From Stereocaulon alpinum (taxonomy: Eukaryota > Ascomycota > Lecanoromycetes > Lecanorales > Stereocaulaceae), in the NCBI GenBank assembly GCA_018257865.1, contig JAEUBA010000029.1, forward strand, positions 62,001 through 126,000: 64,000 nt of DNA, given 5' to 3'. The number at the start of each line of letters is the position of its first letter. Position 1 is the first letter of the stretch. The translations under genes and the position numbers were made by a program. The notes under the pieces were generated by a model. It saw nothing but the letters and a program-made list of their open reading frames with translations. It searched no databases and was not told the DNA's origin. Of the stretch, positions 9,869-21,279 are shown piece after piece.

Positions 9869-12800
9869 ATCGCAGTTGTCGAGATGGATTCGGGAAGCTT
9901 CGGATATCAGAAAACAAATGCAATTCAGAAATCACGTTCACGAAGGATTGCTACAACCCAAGTCAATGTTGCCTAGGACAAATATCACACATGGTCTCTT
10001 ATACTCATTGGAAAGCCGCACTGCTGTCGGTATGCTTGTTCGTGCTCGGCCGTGGAGAATTCTGTGTCAAGTGACTGTATTTATAATCGCTTTGCAGAGA
10101 GTGGACGCAGCATGACGCAATACCATATCTGACGTCCCATTTGGAAAACGACTTCCTTCGGGATCATTGTGAAAAGCCTTATAGACTCACATTCTTTGAT
10201 CAAAGCTAGAGGCGCACAGCGGGATTTGAAGTCCTGAGTAGACGCAAATCGATGCCTTGCGGTTTTGCCTTCTCCTAGCAGGTAATCAATCTCAGTCGAA
10301 CGCTTAGTCGACTGGGAGATGAACCACGTCAGACGAGTTTGTTATAGGAGGCTACATGTCATCTCGACGGAGTCCAGTGAACCCAGTGTGAGTGTGAATC
10401 TGCGACATGTCATCCATCTATCATACAATACCACTGCTCATTAGCAGAACTCGGTTGCTAGCACTTCCCACTCCGCTACCTCTTTCGCCTGCTTTCAAGT
10501 AATTACTGTAAAAGTTCATACAGTCCAAGTCACTATGACTGCGGTATCCGCCATATCATCAAGACGTAGCCGTGCGTCCTCGACTTGTCGCTCAAGACTG
10601 CTGTTTCAAATAGAATAGCTTTATTAAACCATTGTGTAGTGGTGCATCGACAACCTTGTCCCATATCTTCGACTGGAACGGATCGATTCGAATGGTACCG
10701 AGTCTGATTGGTAACGCCCTGCACTCACGTCCACTTGTTCCCCGATCAGTACGCTTATTGCTTCCAGTGACCCATGGAAAACAACCACAAGTGAAGCGGT
10801 GCTCAAGAAGAAAGGGGGGTTCCTAAGGCATTCTATTGCGGGGTTGTATGCGTCAACAGTGGCGCCAGAATCAAGTCAAAATTGTAGACACAAGCGTGAT
10901 ATTTTGATGATGCTAGTCATAGCGGACTGCGGGTGCTTGACCAAGGATGCCAATCATCACTTGTATGGATCCTGTAGTCCTTGTTGCTGAATCTTCGACG
11001 TTGTGGCCATCAAGGAATTAGCCGTGTATTCCTCATATACTTTCAAAGATCTGCTTATTCTCGTAGTTCTCTCTCGACGTGTCCGATACGTTGATTGAAC
11101 TGAGACATTCTGCTTCATTTTGCCGTATGTGTTATCATCATCTAAGATGATGACATCCGCATGTTTTTCGTGTTTTTTCCGCTTTCGAACTACCATTTAT
11201 TCATCTTGTTGTAATTGATACCTCATCGAAACGTCCTCCGCATCAAATTCGTCGTCCATTAATTGACCTACCATTTTCCAACTTGTTCCACTCTCTACAG
11301 GTCCGTTCGATGTCCTCCACCTACCGTCTCTGGTGTCCGCAATCAGCAGTAGTAGTACCAAGTCTGCTAGACCCACTGAGATATGAGGTGGTAGCATATG
11401 AAGGTGAAACCATCCTGTTATTGTAGAGTGTGTATCAAATCAGATGTACGTAATGGAAACTTGTAGATACAGAGATTGCTGATGCACTTGACATGCGAGC
11501 TCCGCCAGAAATGTGGAGTCCGCCAGATACGAGTATGCGGACTCCACCAAGATTGCGTATAACACCGACAAGCGAAATGCCGAGATAGCCATGGATACGA
11601 CTTCCGCCCAAGTCAGTAATGTTACAGTGTATGATCGCGGTATTGATGACAAGGTCAATGAGAGTAAGTCGATGGAAAAGTTAAGCTGATCTTGAGGACT
11701 TTCAATAAGCGTATCCTCCGCATTCTATGCTTTTTGAACGGACCACGGAAGGCAATGGCGTCCACAGAATTCAATACAACAATGTTAGGGATGAAGACAA
11801 GATGAAAAGATATGTGCGTCAGTATGATTTATTCATCAGCAACCGTAGATAATAGCGACCTTGTTCTCTCCAATGTCAATAAGAATCTTATAGGACGCTG
11901 GAAGTGTCCTGAAACGGGGATCCCGCAGCAGCCCTAAAGATCCCCAATCATGTACATACTAATCGAGCTTTAGGGGCTGGCCTAGGGTGTTCGTTTAGGC
12001 GAGCCTGCACCTAGAACGACTTGACTTCTTTCATGACGACGTGGGGGCCTCCGATTGCGAAAATTTGCGCAGCTGCATAACTTACTAACCAGCCAGATTG
12101 TAAGAATTCATGCGAGCTCCAGCTTTAGCTGCGATAAGATGTTACCAAACTCAGCGCCTGGGTAGTTAGAAGAGGGTAGCCGGCAGGGTAGTAAGCCCTT
12201 CTAGCAGCATGTTTACAACATCATCGTCCATATAGGCGTCCATGTAGGGTATATAACGCGAAATGATGTCCGCCTTGCCTCAATGTGCGGGAAAGCAAGA
12301 GGGGATTGTCATGTTTTTGGAGCTGTCAAATGTAGAGGGCCAACCTTCTCAGCCCCCACTACCAACAGCCTAGACCTTACATTAGCAGGGTGTGGACTCC
12401 TTGGGCGGATACTCTGCTAGACATGGAGCTGTGAAATTGCTCCGAGACAACGAAGCGAGTTGGTCAATACCTTATCATTATTGGCCCAAAGCTGCCAAGA
12501 GCTTAGCAAGGTGTTCGCTGGCGCCTCCAAACCCTTTTCAGCGCCTTTACGCGCAGGGACCGCTCAAGTTAAGCATTCCAAATACCCACTCAACAACGCA
12601 TGAGCTCTGCATAATCATGGACCACACACACATCGCTTTGGGAGATAAGTATGTTCTTGATCAATACGCCGAGTCATATGTATCGCTTCAAGTGGGATAA
12701 GTCCCCCGAGTCTCCACAGCGAGGTACTGTGGTACCTGATAACGTACTGATAGGAGCTGCGTAGGGTTGGTTTGAAGGTGTCCGGTCTCGCGGCAGAGGT

Positions 12801-13432
12801 TCAAGAAAGGCGGAACCTTTCGGTCAACACAGAACTTTCCTTGATGAACAAGAAAGTAAGACAGCTGTGCAACGAACCAAGCGATACCTTATGAATGTAG
12901 CTGTTGTGGCGCGAAAACCCCTTACAGTACTCAGGGTCCTGGCGTGCCTGAGTCTTGTGGAGGTGTCCAGACTCTTTATCTAGGCACCAATCTCTGTCGC
13001 TTAACTTATCTCGTCCGTTGGGTGGTGTACAAGAGATTCAGGGTGGTCCAGCCAGCATACCAAAATCGCCACTAGTCGAATTAAGCTCATACTAACTTAC
13101 TAACCGTGCAAGCTCAACGATCTTTACTCATTCTAGAGCCGCAAGTTTCCTATTAAGGCCTTCCACATCTCATCATCAGTGCTAGTCCGGAGTAAGTAGC
13201 GATATCAGCGCAGTGGCTTGTCATAGTACAGCTGAAGTGCAAAAACCGTCCACAGTCGTTATCATGTTAGGAATTCCAATGTTGCGCGAAAAAGTCATCT
13301 TGTTCAACCTCTGCCCTTTTTCACGGTCAAGAAAAAAAGAATACAAGCCTACATCATTCACAATCCATTGAAACCATACTCCAAAAACACCTCTCAACCT
13401 CCCTCCGCTATCAGACCCACCAAAAGAAAAAA
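9869..13432. other. 3.6 kb region without recognisable genes
   Basis: Only short ORFs on both strands. Two minus-strand ORFs (11397-11197 and 11196-10957) are separated by one in-frame stop and have no recognisable domain. A perfect 11-bp hairpin lies at 11513-11547. A segment at about 11908-12004 resembles 21466-21561. A plus-strand ORF at 12392-12700 has no family resemblance. The region may contain decayed repeats. Confidence 0.5.
11513..11547. repeat. perfect 11-bp inverted repeat (hairpin)
   Basis: The arms gtggagtccgc (11513-11523) and gcggactccac (11537-11547) are exact reverse complements around a 13-nt loop. There is no poly-T tract or gene end beside it, so a terminator role is not supported. 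Confidence 0.85.
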
Positions 13433-14071
13433 ATGCATCTTCGAATCCTCTGTTTCGGCGCCTCAATAACAGCAGGCTGGAGCAAAGGCGGCACCCACTT
13501 CTACCCTTACTCATCCCAACTATCAGCCAGAATAGCAGACGAACTCCCCACCACCCACTTCGGCATCGACTTAAACGGCTTCTCAGGAGACACCCTAACA
13601 AACGGCCACTACACACAGCGCATGTACCAAGCAATGAAAGACACCTACCCGACCGCCTACGACTGGATAATAATCCAAGCCGGCGGCAACGACCTCGCCC
13701 AAAACAAAGGCTCCCCAGAACAAATCTTCGACGCCATGAAGGAGTTCTGGGAAATCCCGCTGTCGATGGGATCAAAGGTGTTGGCGCTGACGGTTACGGA
13801 GCATGGGAATGAGGATGCGGAGAAGAGTAGTAAGAGGCAGCAATTGAATGATATGGTCCTGAGACATCAGGCGAAGAATTTCTTTGTGGTGGATCTTGCA
13901 AAGGGGATCCCGTGGCAGGCTTTGCCGCTGGATCAGAGGATGACGATTTGGAGTGATGATACGCATTTTACGAAGGAGGGGTATGTGGTTATGGGGGACC
14001 TTATTGCGGATCGGCTTATTGAACTTACGAAGGGGTCGTCGCATGGTCTGGTTTCGTCGTCGAAGTTATAG
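13433..14071 (+). CDS. SGNH/GDSL-type hydrolase
   Basis: 212 aa, one exon. The SGNH blocks are all visible: block I nucleophile Ser11 in ILCFGASITAG (GAS rather than GDS), block II Gly52 in NGFSGDTL, block III Asn86 in QAGGNDLA, and block V Asp175-x2-His178 in WSDDTHFTKEGY. This is the full catalytic and oxyanion set of an esterase/lipase of the SGNH superfamily. No signal peptide is seen, so an intracellular esterase or thioesterase-like enzyme is expected; the substrate is unknown. The second half uses G/T-ending codons while the first is rich in C/A-ending codons, a sharp change near residue 105. Start Met is supported by its position just before block I. Confidence 0.88.
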   Translation: MHLRILCFGASITAGWSKGGTHFYPYSSQLSARIADELPTTHFGIDLNGFSGDTLTNGHYTQRMYQAMKDTYPTAYDWIIIQAGGNDLAQNKGSPEQIFDAMKEFWEIPLSMGSKVLALTVTEHGNEDAEKSSKRQQLNDMVLRHQAKNFFVVDLAKGIPWQALPLDQRMTIWSDDTHFTKEGYVVMGDLIADRLIELTKGSSHGLVSSSKL

Positions 14072-14553
14072 ATGAGTTGGGATTGGGATATTCGTCCGGT
14101 AGAGGTGGGACATCATCTCCCGCAGGAGTTTATGGTTGGATTGAAGCCGCTTGATGAATTCTCTCGACTCGGGTTCTGGGATTCCGGCAGCTGCAGCGGG
14201 TGCAGTCTCTGCCAGGAGTTTGGGAGAAATGGAATTCTGAAGAGAACATCAGTCATGGATGAAGTGAAGAGTAGTTCACCCTTATGAGGGACGAAGCGGC
14301 CGAAGATATCCTTGGGGGCTGAGCGTGCAACACGCAGAGACAGGCGATTCCGAGAACGCTGTACCGTTCGATAGCAGAATAGACTCTTATATGTAATTCT
14401 AATAACTCCAAGCGATGCCACCTGCTTCCTCTACAACCACAATACCCTGGTCTTGCAATCATCCTGTCGCTCGTCCATCCACGTACCCAAAGTCCCATAC
14501 CAAGCTCCCTCCTACACCCTTCCATGCGCATTCCCATATCCGGACCATGGCTT
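14072..14553. other. convergent intergenic
   Basis: A non-coding interval between the convergent SGNH hydrolase and the Zn2Cys6-ankyrin gene. Short ORFs only. Confidence 0.5.
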
Positions 14554-16366
14554 TCAGCCTCTAGCACTTCCATCCGATAAAGGTGTGTTTGAACCATCTG
14601 GCGAGGACGCGGCAGTCAGATCTACCGTTGGGGTATCTGAAGTCGATGCTTCACTCTGTGACTCGTCTGAATCCGTACTTGGGCCAACAGCACCAGCTTC
14701 CTTCAACATCTGTACCATTTGCTCGTCGCCCTCATCCTGAGCATACTCAAGCGCGGTACGATGATTAGTATCGATGGTATTGACATCCACGCCACGATAC
14801 ATCAGCTTGCGCACGATGGAGTGCAGACCCTGACCGACTGCCACGTGCAGAACTGAATTGGCCTCTACCTGCCAGTATATGTGAACACTGGGTATCATTC
14901 GACACGGACGCGTTGGCTCTCTATTTGTTCTTACAGCAGCAATCCGTGACTCTTGCTTTTGTTGATCATTCCTAATTTCTATCCACGCCCCCATATCAAG
15001 CAAATAGCTTGCCAAACACTCTTGATTCTTGATGATAGCCGTGAATAACGCTGTTTCAGCCCATCTATTCCTCGCATTGATGTTTACACCTCCTTCGACC
15101 AACATCTTGACTATTCGTAGTCTCACGTCCTCGTCAAATTCTGTATCCTCACGGTCAGACCCGTCTTGTATGCATCGACAGGCATGGTGAAGCGCAGTTT
15201 CGCCCTCATCATCGAGCAAATCCATCCTTGCTTTGTTCTCAAGTAACAGACGCACCATACGTGCACATCTCCGAAACGCTGCACGAGCCAGCGGCGTCGC
15301 GCCGAACTCATCTTGGTTGTCGACATCAGCACCTCCGCTGATCAGTAAGCCACCCAGGTTCACAGCATCATTATAGGCAGCCAAGTGCAGAAGGGTGCCA
15401 GCGTTGGCCAATTCGACTTCAAAGAATTGGCGTTCCAACAAGTGGCGGTTGAGGGCATCAATGTCAAGGACCACAGCACGGTAAAGTACAGAGACTTTGG
15501 CAAAGAGTGTGATATACTTGCCACGACCTGTCATCCTTTCGACAAATAGCGAGGAAAGGCCTGCAAGTCCCTCGGCCAGCTTCTCTAGGTCTCCTGTTTC
15601 ATTTTCGATCGCATTACGGTAGGCTTTGGTAAGTAGGTACTCTTGAGTACGCTCCGCTGTTGAGAAGTCGCCCATGTTTACTTCGGCTTGGACGAGCTTG
15701 TGAAGGTTGCCTTGCACTAAAGACTCATCCACGTCTTCAATTGGAAACTCGAGTGTAGCAACGATTCGGCGGTATAAGAATTCGGCCTCTTTGTATAGTC
15801 TATCTGCCTCATGTTGGCTGGCTCGGCGTTGTATCTCAGCCACAACGTCGCACTTCCGAAGGTCTACCCACTCTTCATACTCCTCCTCCGCCTCCTCATT
15901 CATGACGTCCTCGACCCGCCGCCAGGCATATTGGAAGTCGTAAAGGTTTTCGTATCCTCGTTGTAGTGCTGCTATGTCGTCATACTCTTGCACGCTTTTA
16001 AGTCAAGTTAGTTTCGAATTAGACTGTGGTGTTATCCTACATTTACCATTGCATATCAGTCATCTGCTTCAGATCTCCAGATGTTGATGGGCGAAACGCT
16101 GGCACTCGATTCGCCGTGTCCTCATTTGTCCCGGCCCGTTCTTGATCTTTCGATTTATTGGCGGAGCATGCGTATCCATATTTCAGACATCTATCACACC
16201 TTCTGCCAGGCCATACTCTGTCTGCTGGTGTACACTGAGGATTCGAAAACATAATTAGCTGAGACCATGCCAGAACATAAGAAACCTCTCCACTATATTT
16301 TACCTTCTGTCTGTCCTTTCGACAACGTTCGCACTTTCGGTATGTCAATTTCTTCTCCTTAGGCAT
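14554..16366 (-). CDS. Zn2Cys6-like cluster fused to ankyrin-repeat protein
   Basis: Exons 16366-16304, 16234-16047, 15994-14935 and 14868-14554 give 541 aa. The N-terminus carries C-x2-C-x6-C-x11-C-x2-C-x6-C (Cys12, 15, 22, 34, 37, 44), a complete Zn(II)2Cys6 binuclear-cluster spacing; intron 1 falls exactly before the third Cys. A TPR-like helical stretch (about residues 135-230) is followed by at least five ankyrin repeats (about 280-505; for example LLHLAAYNDAVNLGGLL and TALHHACRCI) and a Ser/Thr/Asp-rich acidic tail. Intron 3 (66 nt) is in phase and stop-free, so retention would give 563 aa; removing it restores an ankyrin-like flow into SVLHVAVGQGL. It could be a DNA-binding regulator or a zinc-dependent scaffold. 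Confidence 0.8.
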
Positions 16367-17046
16367 CTTGGATCAAGCTCGTATCCAATCTGAAGTAAGA
16401 CTATTGTTCTCGCTAGGCGGCCGACGCCGATAAAAGGACACAGGCCAATTTAGCAGTTCTAAGAAGACATGGGGTTGATGAATTCCTAGAAGCTGCTATG
16501 CACCGTCGGGCAGCCCTCTACGTACCTTGCTCTGATGCGATATTGGAGGCCGCCAGGCGGGGGCTTGTTGCCGTGGGTATCCTCGCAGGAGGCGGGGATA
16601 GCAGCCAATCACACCTTGGAAACCACTTGTGACGCTAGAACTAGCGCATGTCAGCAAGCCACCAGACGCTACCTTAATTTCGCTCAGACCTGCGCACTCG
16701 TGTCACGGCCAGCAAGCCACCAGACACTTTATTTCGCTCACCACCTTCGCACTCCTGTGACGGCAAGGACTGTCTTGCCTCTAATGATCTCAGTCGATTC
16801 CAATTGGTTTGCGCGTGAACCGCTTTCCACATTCGCACTCTGTATTCGCTCTCTCTATCTATCTGTGAATGGGATGCGTAGCTGCGTTGCCCCGTTGAAC
16901 CTGCACATTGTTGCTATCGCGCAATGCTGTCATTTCAGGCTACTCGTACTACAAGAAAACGGTGGTTTCCTCTCTTTTGCCAGTCTTTTCTCCTTTTCAT
17001 TGCGTCCTTTCAGCACCATCGTACACATCGAACTTCGTCTCTAGTG
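16367..17046. other. upstream region with imperfect tandem duplication
   Basis: Divergent interval between the Zn2Cys6-ankyrin gene and the two-TM protein gene. It contains the tandem duplication annotated at 16652-16764. A plus-strand ORF runs through it (16535-17044), but its translation is not recognisable and tracks the repeats. Confidence 0.5.
16652..16764. repeat. imperfect tandem duplication, units 58 and 55 bp
   Basis: Copy 1 (16652-16709) and copy 2 (16710-16764) both begin cagcaagccaccagac, share atttcgctca, and end with a cacggc/gacggc variant. They lie directly adjacent, about 280 bp upstream of the next ORF. Confidence 0.85.
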
Positions 17047-17774
17047 ATGCCCACTGCCACAGTACCAGTGATCAGTCAAGGGCCCTTACCCGTCTCTGCG
17101 GACTTGCGCGTTGGTTTCACACCAACCCCAAACCATACGTCTCGACAAAACCATGCCCTCACTGTCCAAGTCTCCGAACATTCATTTGAGCTTGTTGACA
17201 TTGTTGTAAATATTACTTTGACCGGGAGAGTCGACTCAAGCAATGCACTGGAGCAAGTGACTCGGACTCTAAACAAGAACTGGCGACCAAAGTTGATCGC
17301 AAGGCTGTTCTTCACATACGAATTGGGCGTTGCCAAAATACAGCATGTATAAGTTTACAAGCCTTCCAGAACCAAGGGACTTTCGGCTGACCGTAAAGCA
17401 AGGTTGTTGCAGACAAATCCGCATCGATTGCGGCCAAGTACCAAGTCCTAACCGAAGACTTCACCTATGATCACCAGCTCACAGAAGCTTTCCGTTGTCG
17501 CCAACCTTTGCCTCTCAAATTCGAACATCTACCTCCTGTCATATCTGGAGACGTTACCAACGTTCTTGAGGGGCGGAAGATTGCTGTCGTCAAACGTATC
17601 TTAGACAAGACCAAGGTTGCATGGTCGTTGGTATTGCTATGGGCACTTTCGCCTGGCGTGGCTGTAGTGGTGGGAACATGCTCGCACAATGCGCAAATCG
17701 GCATTGCTGTGAGTGCAGGAATAATTTTGCTGGCATCGTTCATCCTGCAGCTTACGGCTTGGTTGATGGCCTGA
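17047..17774 (+). CDS. small C-terminally membrane-anchored protein, unknown function
   Basis: Two exons: 17047-17346 and 17403-17774 (intron 56 nt, donor gtataagt), 223 aa. The acceptor is placed so that QH joins VVADKSAS, which keeps frame. The soluble part includes ENWRPK-like NKNWRPKLIARLFFTYELG and YQVLTEDFTYDHQLTEAF. Two hydrophobic segments follow (SLVLLWALSPGVAVVVGT and IGIAVSAGIILLASFILQL), separated by a short loop, giving a tail-anchored hairpin. The layout resembles a common uncharacterised Pezizomycotina family ending in two TM helices. Start Met is the first after an upstream unconserved stretch and is uncertain. Confidence 0.65.
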
Positions 17775-18107
17775 GTATCATACTGTATAGTCATGTTCAG
17801 ACTCCATGATAGCCACGGTCAAAGTGAAATGATAGCCAATCACTTGACAAGTCCTTTGCCAGACCAATATCTCCACCTCAGCGTGCTCGGCGTGGTTCTA
17901 GGTTGATACTTAATAGCATTAGGTTCTATTCCTAATGGCGCTGGTACAATAGTGTTGCTGTTTTGCGTTCTTCTTTCGGGGTAGCAATTTTAAGCGCGAT
18001 TGGATAGGGCTGAGTCAAGGCTCGGCAATTCCTTTTTCTCTCCCCCAGACTTCCTGACATTGAAGACACAGGCTGTACCGCTTCAGAAGCGAAAGTTTTT
18101 GCCTGGC
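17775..18107. other. short intergenic region
   Basis: A spacer between two plus-strand genes. No feature recognised beyond being the probable promoter of the cyclophilin gene. Confidence 0.4.
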
Positions 18108-18703
18108 ATGGCCACAAATGTCGTCCTAGGTACCACCATGGTATGCCAATTCTTCAAAGAGCCTCTCGAGACTCGCTAAACACCTCCAGGGCTCCATAAC
18201 GGTCGAGCTTTACAACGAGCACGCGCCAAGGGTACAAATCCCGCCCTTCAAGTATATTTTATCCACAAAACTGATTCTTATCGCAGACCTGCAAGAACTT
18301 CGCCTCCCTCGCCCAACGCGGCTACTACAATGACGTGATCTTCCACCGCATTATCCCCAATTTCATGCTCCAGACCGGCGATCCTACGGGCACTGGACGC
18401 GGCGGCAGCTCCATCTATGGAGAGAAATTTGAGGACGAGATACACCCTTCGCTAAAGCATACCGGGGCAGGCGTTTTAAGCATGGCGAATAGTGGGCCCA
18501 ATACCAATGGAAGCCAATTCTTCATCACCCTCGCGCCAACTCCATGGCTAGATGGGAAACACACGATCTTTGGGAGGGTGAAGAGTGGTCTGAGGGTCGT
18601 ACAGAGGATGGGACTCGTTAAGACGGGACCAGAAGATCGGCCGGTGGAGCAGGTTAAGATTCGGACAGCTAGAGTCGTTGAAGATGGAGAGGAGGGGGGT
18701 TGA
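18108..18703 (+). CDS. PPIL1-type cyclophilin (peptidyl-prolyl isomerase)
   Basis: Three exons: 18108-18140, 18190-18231 and 18287-18703, all phase 0; 163 aa, the normal length for PPIL1/Cyp1-type cyclophilins. Landmarks are GSITVELYNEHAPRTCKNF at the start, the active-site block FHRIIPNFMLQTGDPTGTGRGG (catalytic Arg in FHRII), LSMANSGPNTNGSQFFIT and LDGKHTIFGRV (His near the cyclosporin pocket). It interconverts cis/trans prolyl bonds; PPIL1 relatives join the spliceosome. Compared with human PPIL1, the cyclosporin-contact Trp appears present in APTPWLDGKH. Confidence is high for family and catalysis, moderate for a spliceosomal role. Confidence 0.93.
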
Positions 18704-19559
18704 GCTCAAGCTTTGCCCGAGAACAGGATACCAGAACCATCTACGATGCCAAGGGCTCCTATGAAGTCTTCACACATTGTCCGGCGCGATACGCAAACCA
18801 AAGCAGCATTTCATGTCGCTCATCAAGGACAGATACAGCCCAGAGAGGCCACGAGTTGTCCAAGGTTGGGTCACAAGAAGCTTTGACAGGGCATCTGTGC
18901 GAAAGACGAAGCCTTTGAGCCCAAGGCGAACATGATCAAGTCAATTTTATCACATCCATATGTAGAACAGCATGGTCTCTGATAGAAGTACTTCACTGCT
19001 AGATGTATACTATCTATACATGAAAGGCTCTATGGGGACGGCCACGCATTTCATGGCCTATATCTGCTCATCGCAATGAAGGTCTCTGCGAGTGGACTAC
19101 ATATGCAATTCTTTCAACGTACCGTAGTAGACACATGGTGGGGTGAGAAGGACCCCTATTAGCAGCTACTCTTAAAGAGGCAAAGCGTTACCACGCTCTC
19201 AAGATACGTGAGCTAATTGACTCGCACGAATCACGTTGAACATAACTTGTGGAACAAATGCATATGTTCAACTGCAGTGGTGTTCGAATCAGCACTGATG
19301 CTCGACGGACGTCAACACAAGCGTCAATCAACTTGCGTTGAAACTAACTCGGAACCAAAACAAGTCTTTGCTGAAGGAGAACCCGACGGTCAACAAGTCT
19401 TGCTGACTGGCAGCGGATGCTGACACACTACTTTTAAGACTTTGCTTTTGCGACTTACAGCCCCGAGCTTTTCGATCCATTGCAGCGAGATAAGATTTTC
19501 ATGCTTGTTTAACCGGTAGAGCCACTCTCTCCATTGGTTTTTGGGCCTGGACGAGCATA
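18704..19559. other. intergenic, nothing recognised
   Basis: Between two plus-strand genes. One short ORF (19217-19423) has no supporting features. Confidence 0.5.
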
Positions 19560-21279
19560 ATGGTATACTGCGGAGTTCCTAGTAAAGGATGCGGCTCATG
19601 CCGAGCTAAGAGGACTAAGGTCTGTCGAAGAAGCTTCTCTCTGGATACATTCCATACCTTCCCGCTCCTGAGCTGACCGATCAGTGCGATCAAGCTGTAC
19701 CCTCGTGTGGCCAATGTAGAAGGGCTCATAGAGTTTGTCCAGGGTATCGTGACGAGAAAAGCCTTACATTCCGTGATCAAACAAGGACCGTGGTTAGCAA
19801 GGCACAAGCAGCCAAGGCAAGAAGCAGCAAATCAACCCCTACGACGGACTTGATCGAAGACTTTAACCCATCCAAAAATGCCAGCGGAGCACTTGTCAGC
19901 ATCGCCCAAGATTCAGCATACACTCAGGATATTCCTCGAAGCTTTTACGTACCAATCGAAGAGCAAGGCAGCTATTACTTCTTCCACCACTTCTTTCGTG
20001 AGGACCTCAACTCTCCGATAGCTTACAACGAATACATACCCAAAATCTACAATCTCACATCATCCTACAGCGAAGTGCCCACGATCATCCAAGCCATTGG
20101 TATGGCGGGCATTGCAAATTTGCAATCATCTAGTGAACCAATGATGATAGCAAGACGAAAGCATACAGCGTGCCTTCGCGCGCTCAATTCTTCTCTTCAA
20201 GATCCAAAGACCGCAACATCGGATGCGACTTTCATGACGGTGCTGCTGCTCAGTCTTTATGAAGTATGGTTTCTTCCATGTGGTCATTTCTTGATTTGAG
20301 CTCATTGTTTTATAGACAATTACGGGCTCTTCTCCTCAATCTCTGAAGTCATGGGTCAACCACATCAATGGCGCTAAAGCCATCATGCGTTTGCGTGGCA
20401 AAGCATCGCTGTCGACAGTGGTCGGGCGCCATCTCTTTTCACTTCTACGCATCCAGATAGTGAGCATTATCGCCGCTATAAACCTAAAGCCGTGTCCTAA
20501 CGGTATCTTAGGTGGTTGACTGTATCCAAAGACGCGCCCTTATACCCCCAGAGATGATTGAGTGGTCAGAGTATGCGATCGAGATGGAGACCAACATAGG
20601 TTCTCGGCACCAGCAAGAGACCTTCCCAATCATAACACGCCTCTGCACCTTGCGGGGTTTGATAGAGAAAGAAACGAACAACGATCCTGCAGTCCTCGTG
20701 ATTGCTAAAGGAATTGATGCAGACTTGATCGAATGGGCGAACAAGAGTCCGTCATGTTTCAAATACACCAGGGTACTGAGCAACGACGCAGAAAACGTTC
20801 TATCGGGTTACTATCATGTCTATCCGAACGAATGGGTCGTTAGCACTTGGAATTTATATCGATCCGCCCGCATTCTGACCCATGAGGTAATAGAGAGATG
20901 GCTTTCTCGTAATTCCGCGTCCGATTTCGCGCAACTTCGAGAATCCGAGGCGGTATTGAGCATGATGAGCGCAGATATATGTGCCAGTGTTCCTTGCGTC
21001 TTCGGCCAGATTGATGCGAGTGGTTTGCAAATAGAATCGTCTCGTTCGGCTAGAGCTGGTACAGGTACTTGGATCCTTTGGCCGCTGTATCTTGCTGCGA
21101 CGATGGACAGGGCCATGCCTACGACTCGATCTTGGGTGATCAACCAGCTTGACAAGATGGGGCGCACCATGGGCATCCAGCAGGCAATGTCCTTGGCAGC
21201 GGTACTAAGGACTCAGAAAGAGATCACCGCGTGGGACAGGTTCGGGTCAAGAGTAGATGAGGAGGTGGATGATTGGTGA
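19560..21279 (+). CDS. Zn2Cys6 fungal transcription factor (DUF3468 type)
   Basis: Four exons: 19560-19619, 19685-20263, 20316-20459 and 20512-21279, all phase 0; 516 aa. The binuclear cluster is C-x2-C-x6-C-x6-C-x2-C-x6-C (Cys11, 14, 21, 28, 31, 38), with the first intron cutting just before the third Cys. The remaining protein follows the fungal-specific DUF3468/Fungal_trans_2 pattern: FFREDLNSP, IIQAIGMAGIANL, LLLSLYE then HINGAKAIMRLRG, and a C-terminal WPLYLAATMDR block. Proteins of this class are nuclear DNA-binding regulators of metabolism; no target can be inferred. No secondary-metabolite genes adjoin. Confidence 0.9.

Noticed and set aside
10957..11397. Two consecutive same-frame minus-strand ORFs separated by one stop
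   Set aside because: They look like a possible pseudogene, but no family was recognisable, so chance cannot be excluded.
12392..12700. 102-codon plus-strand ORF
   Set aside because: No domain, no homology I recognise and no supporting context.
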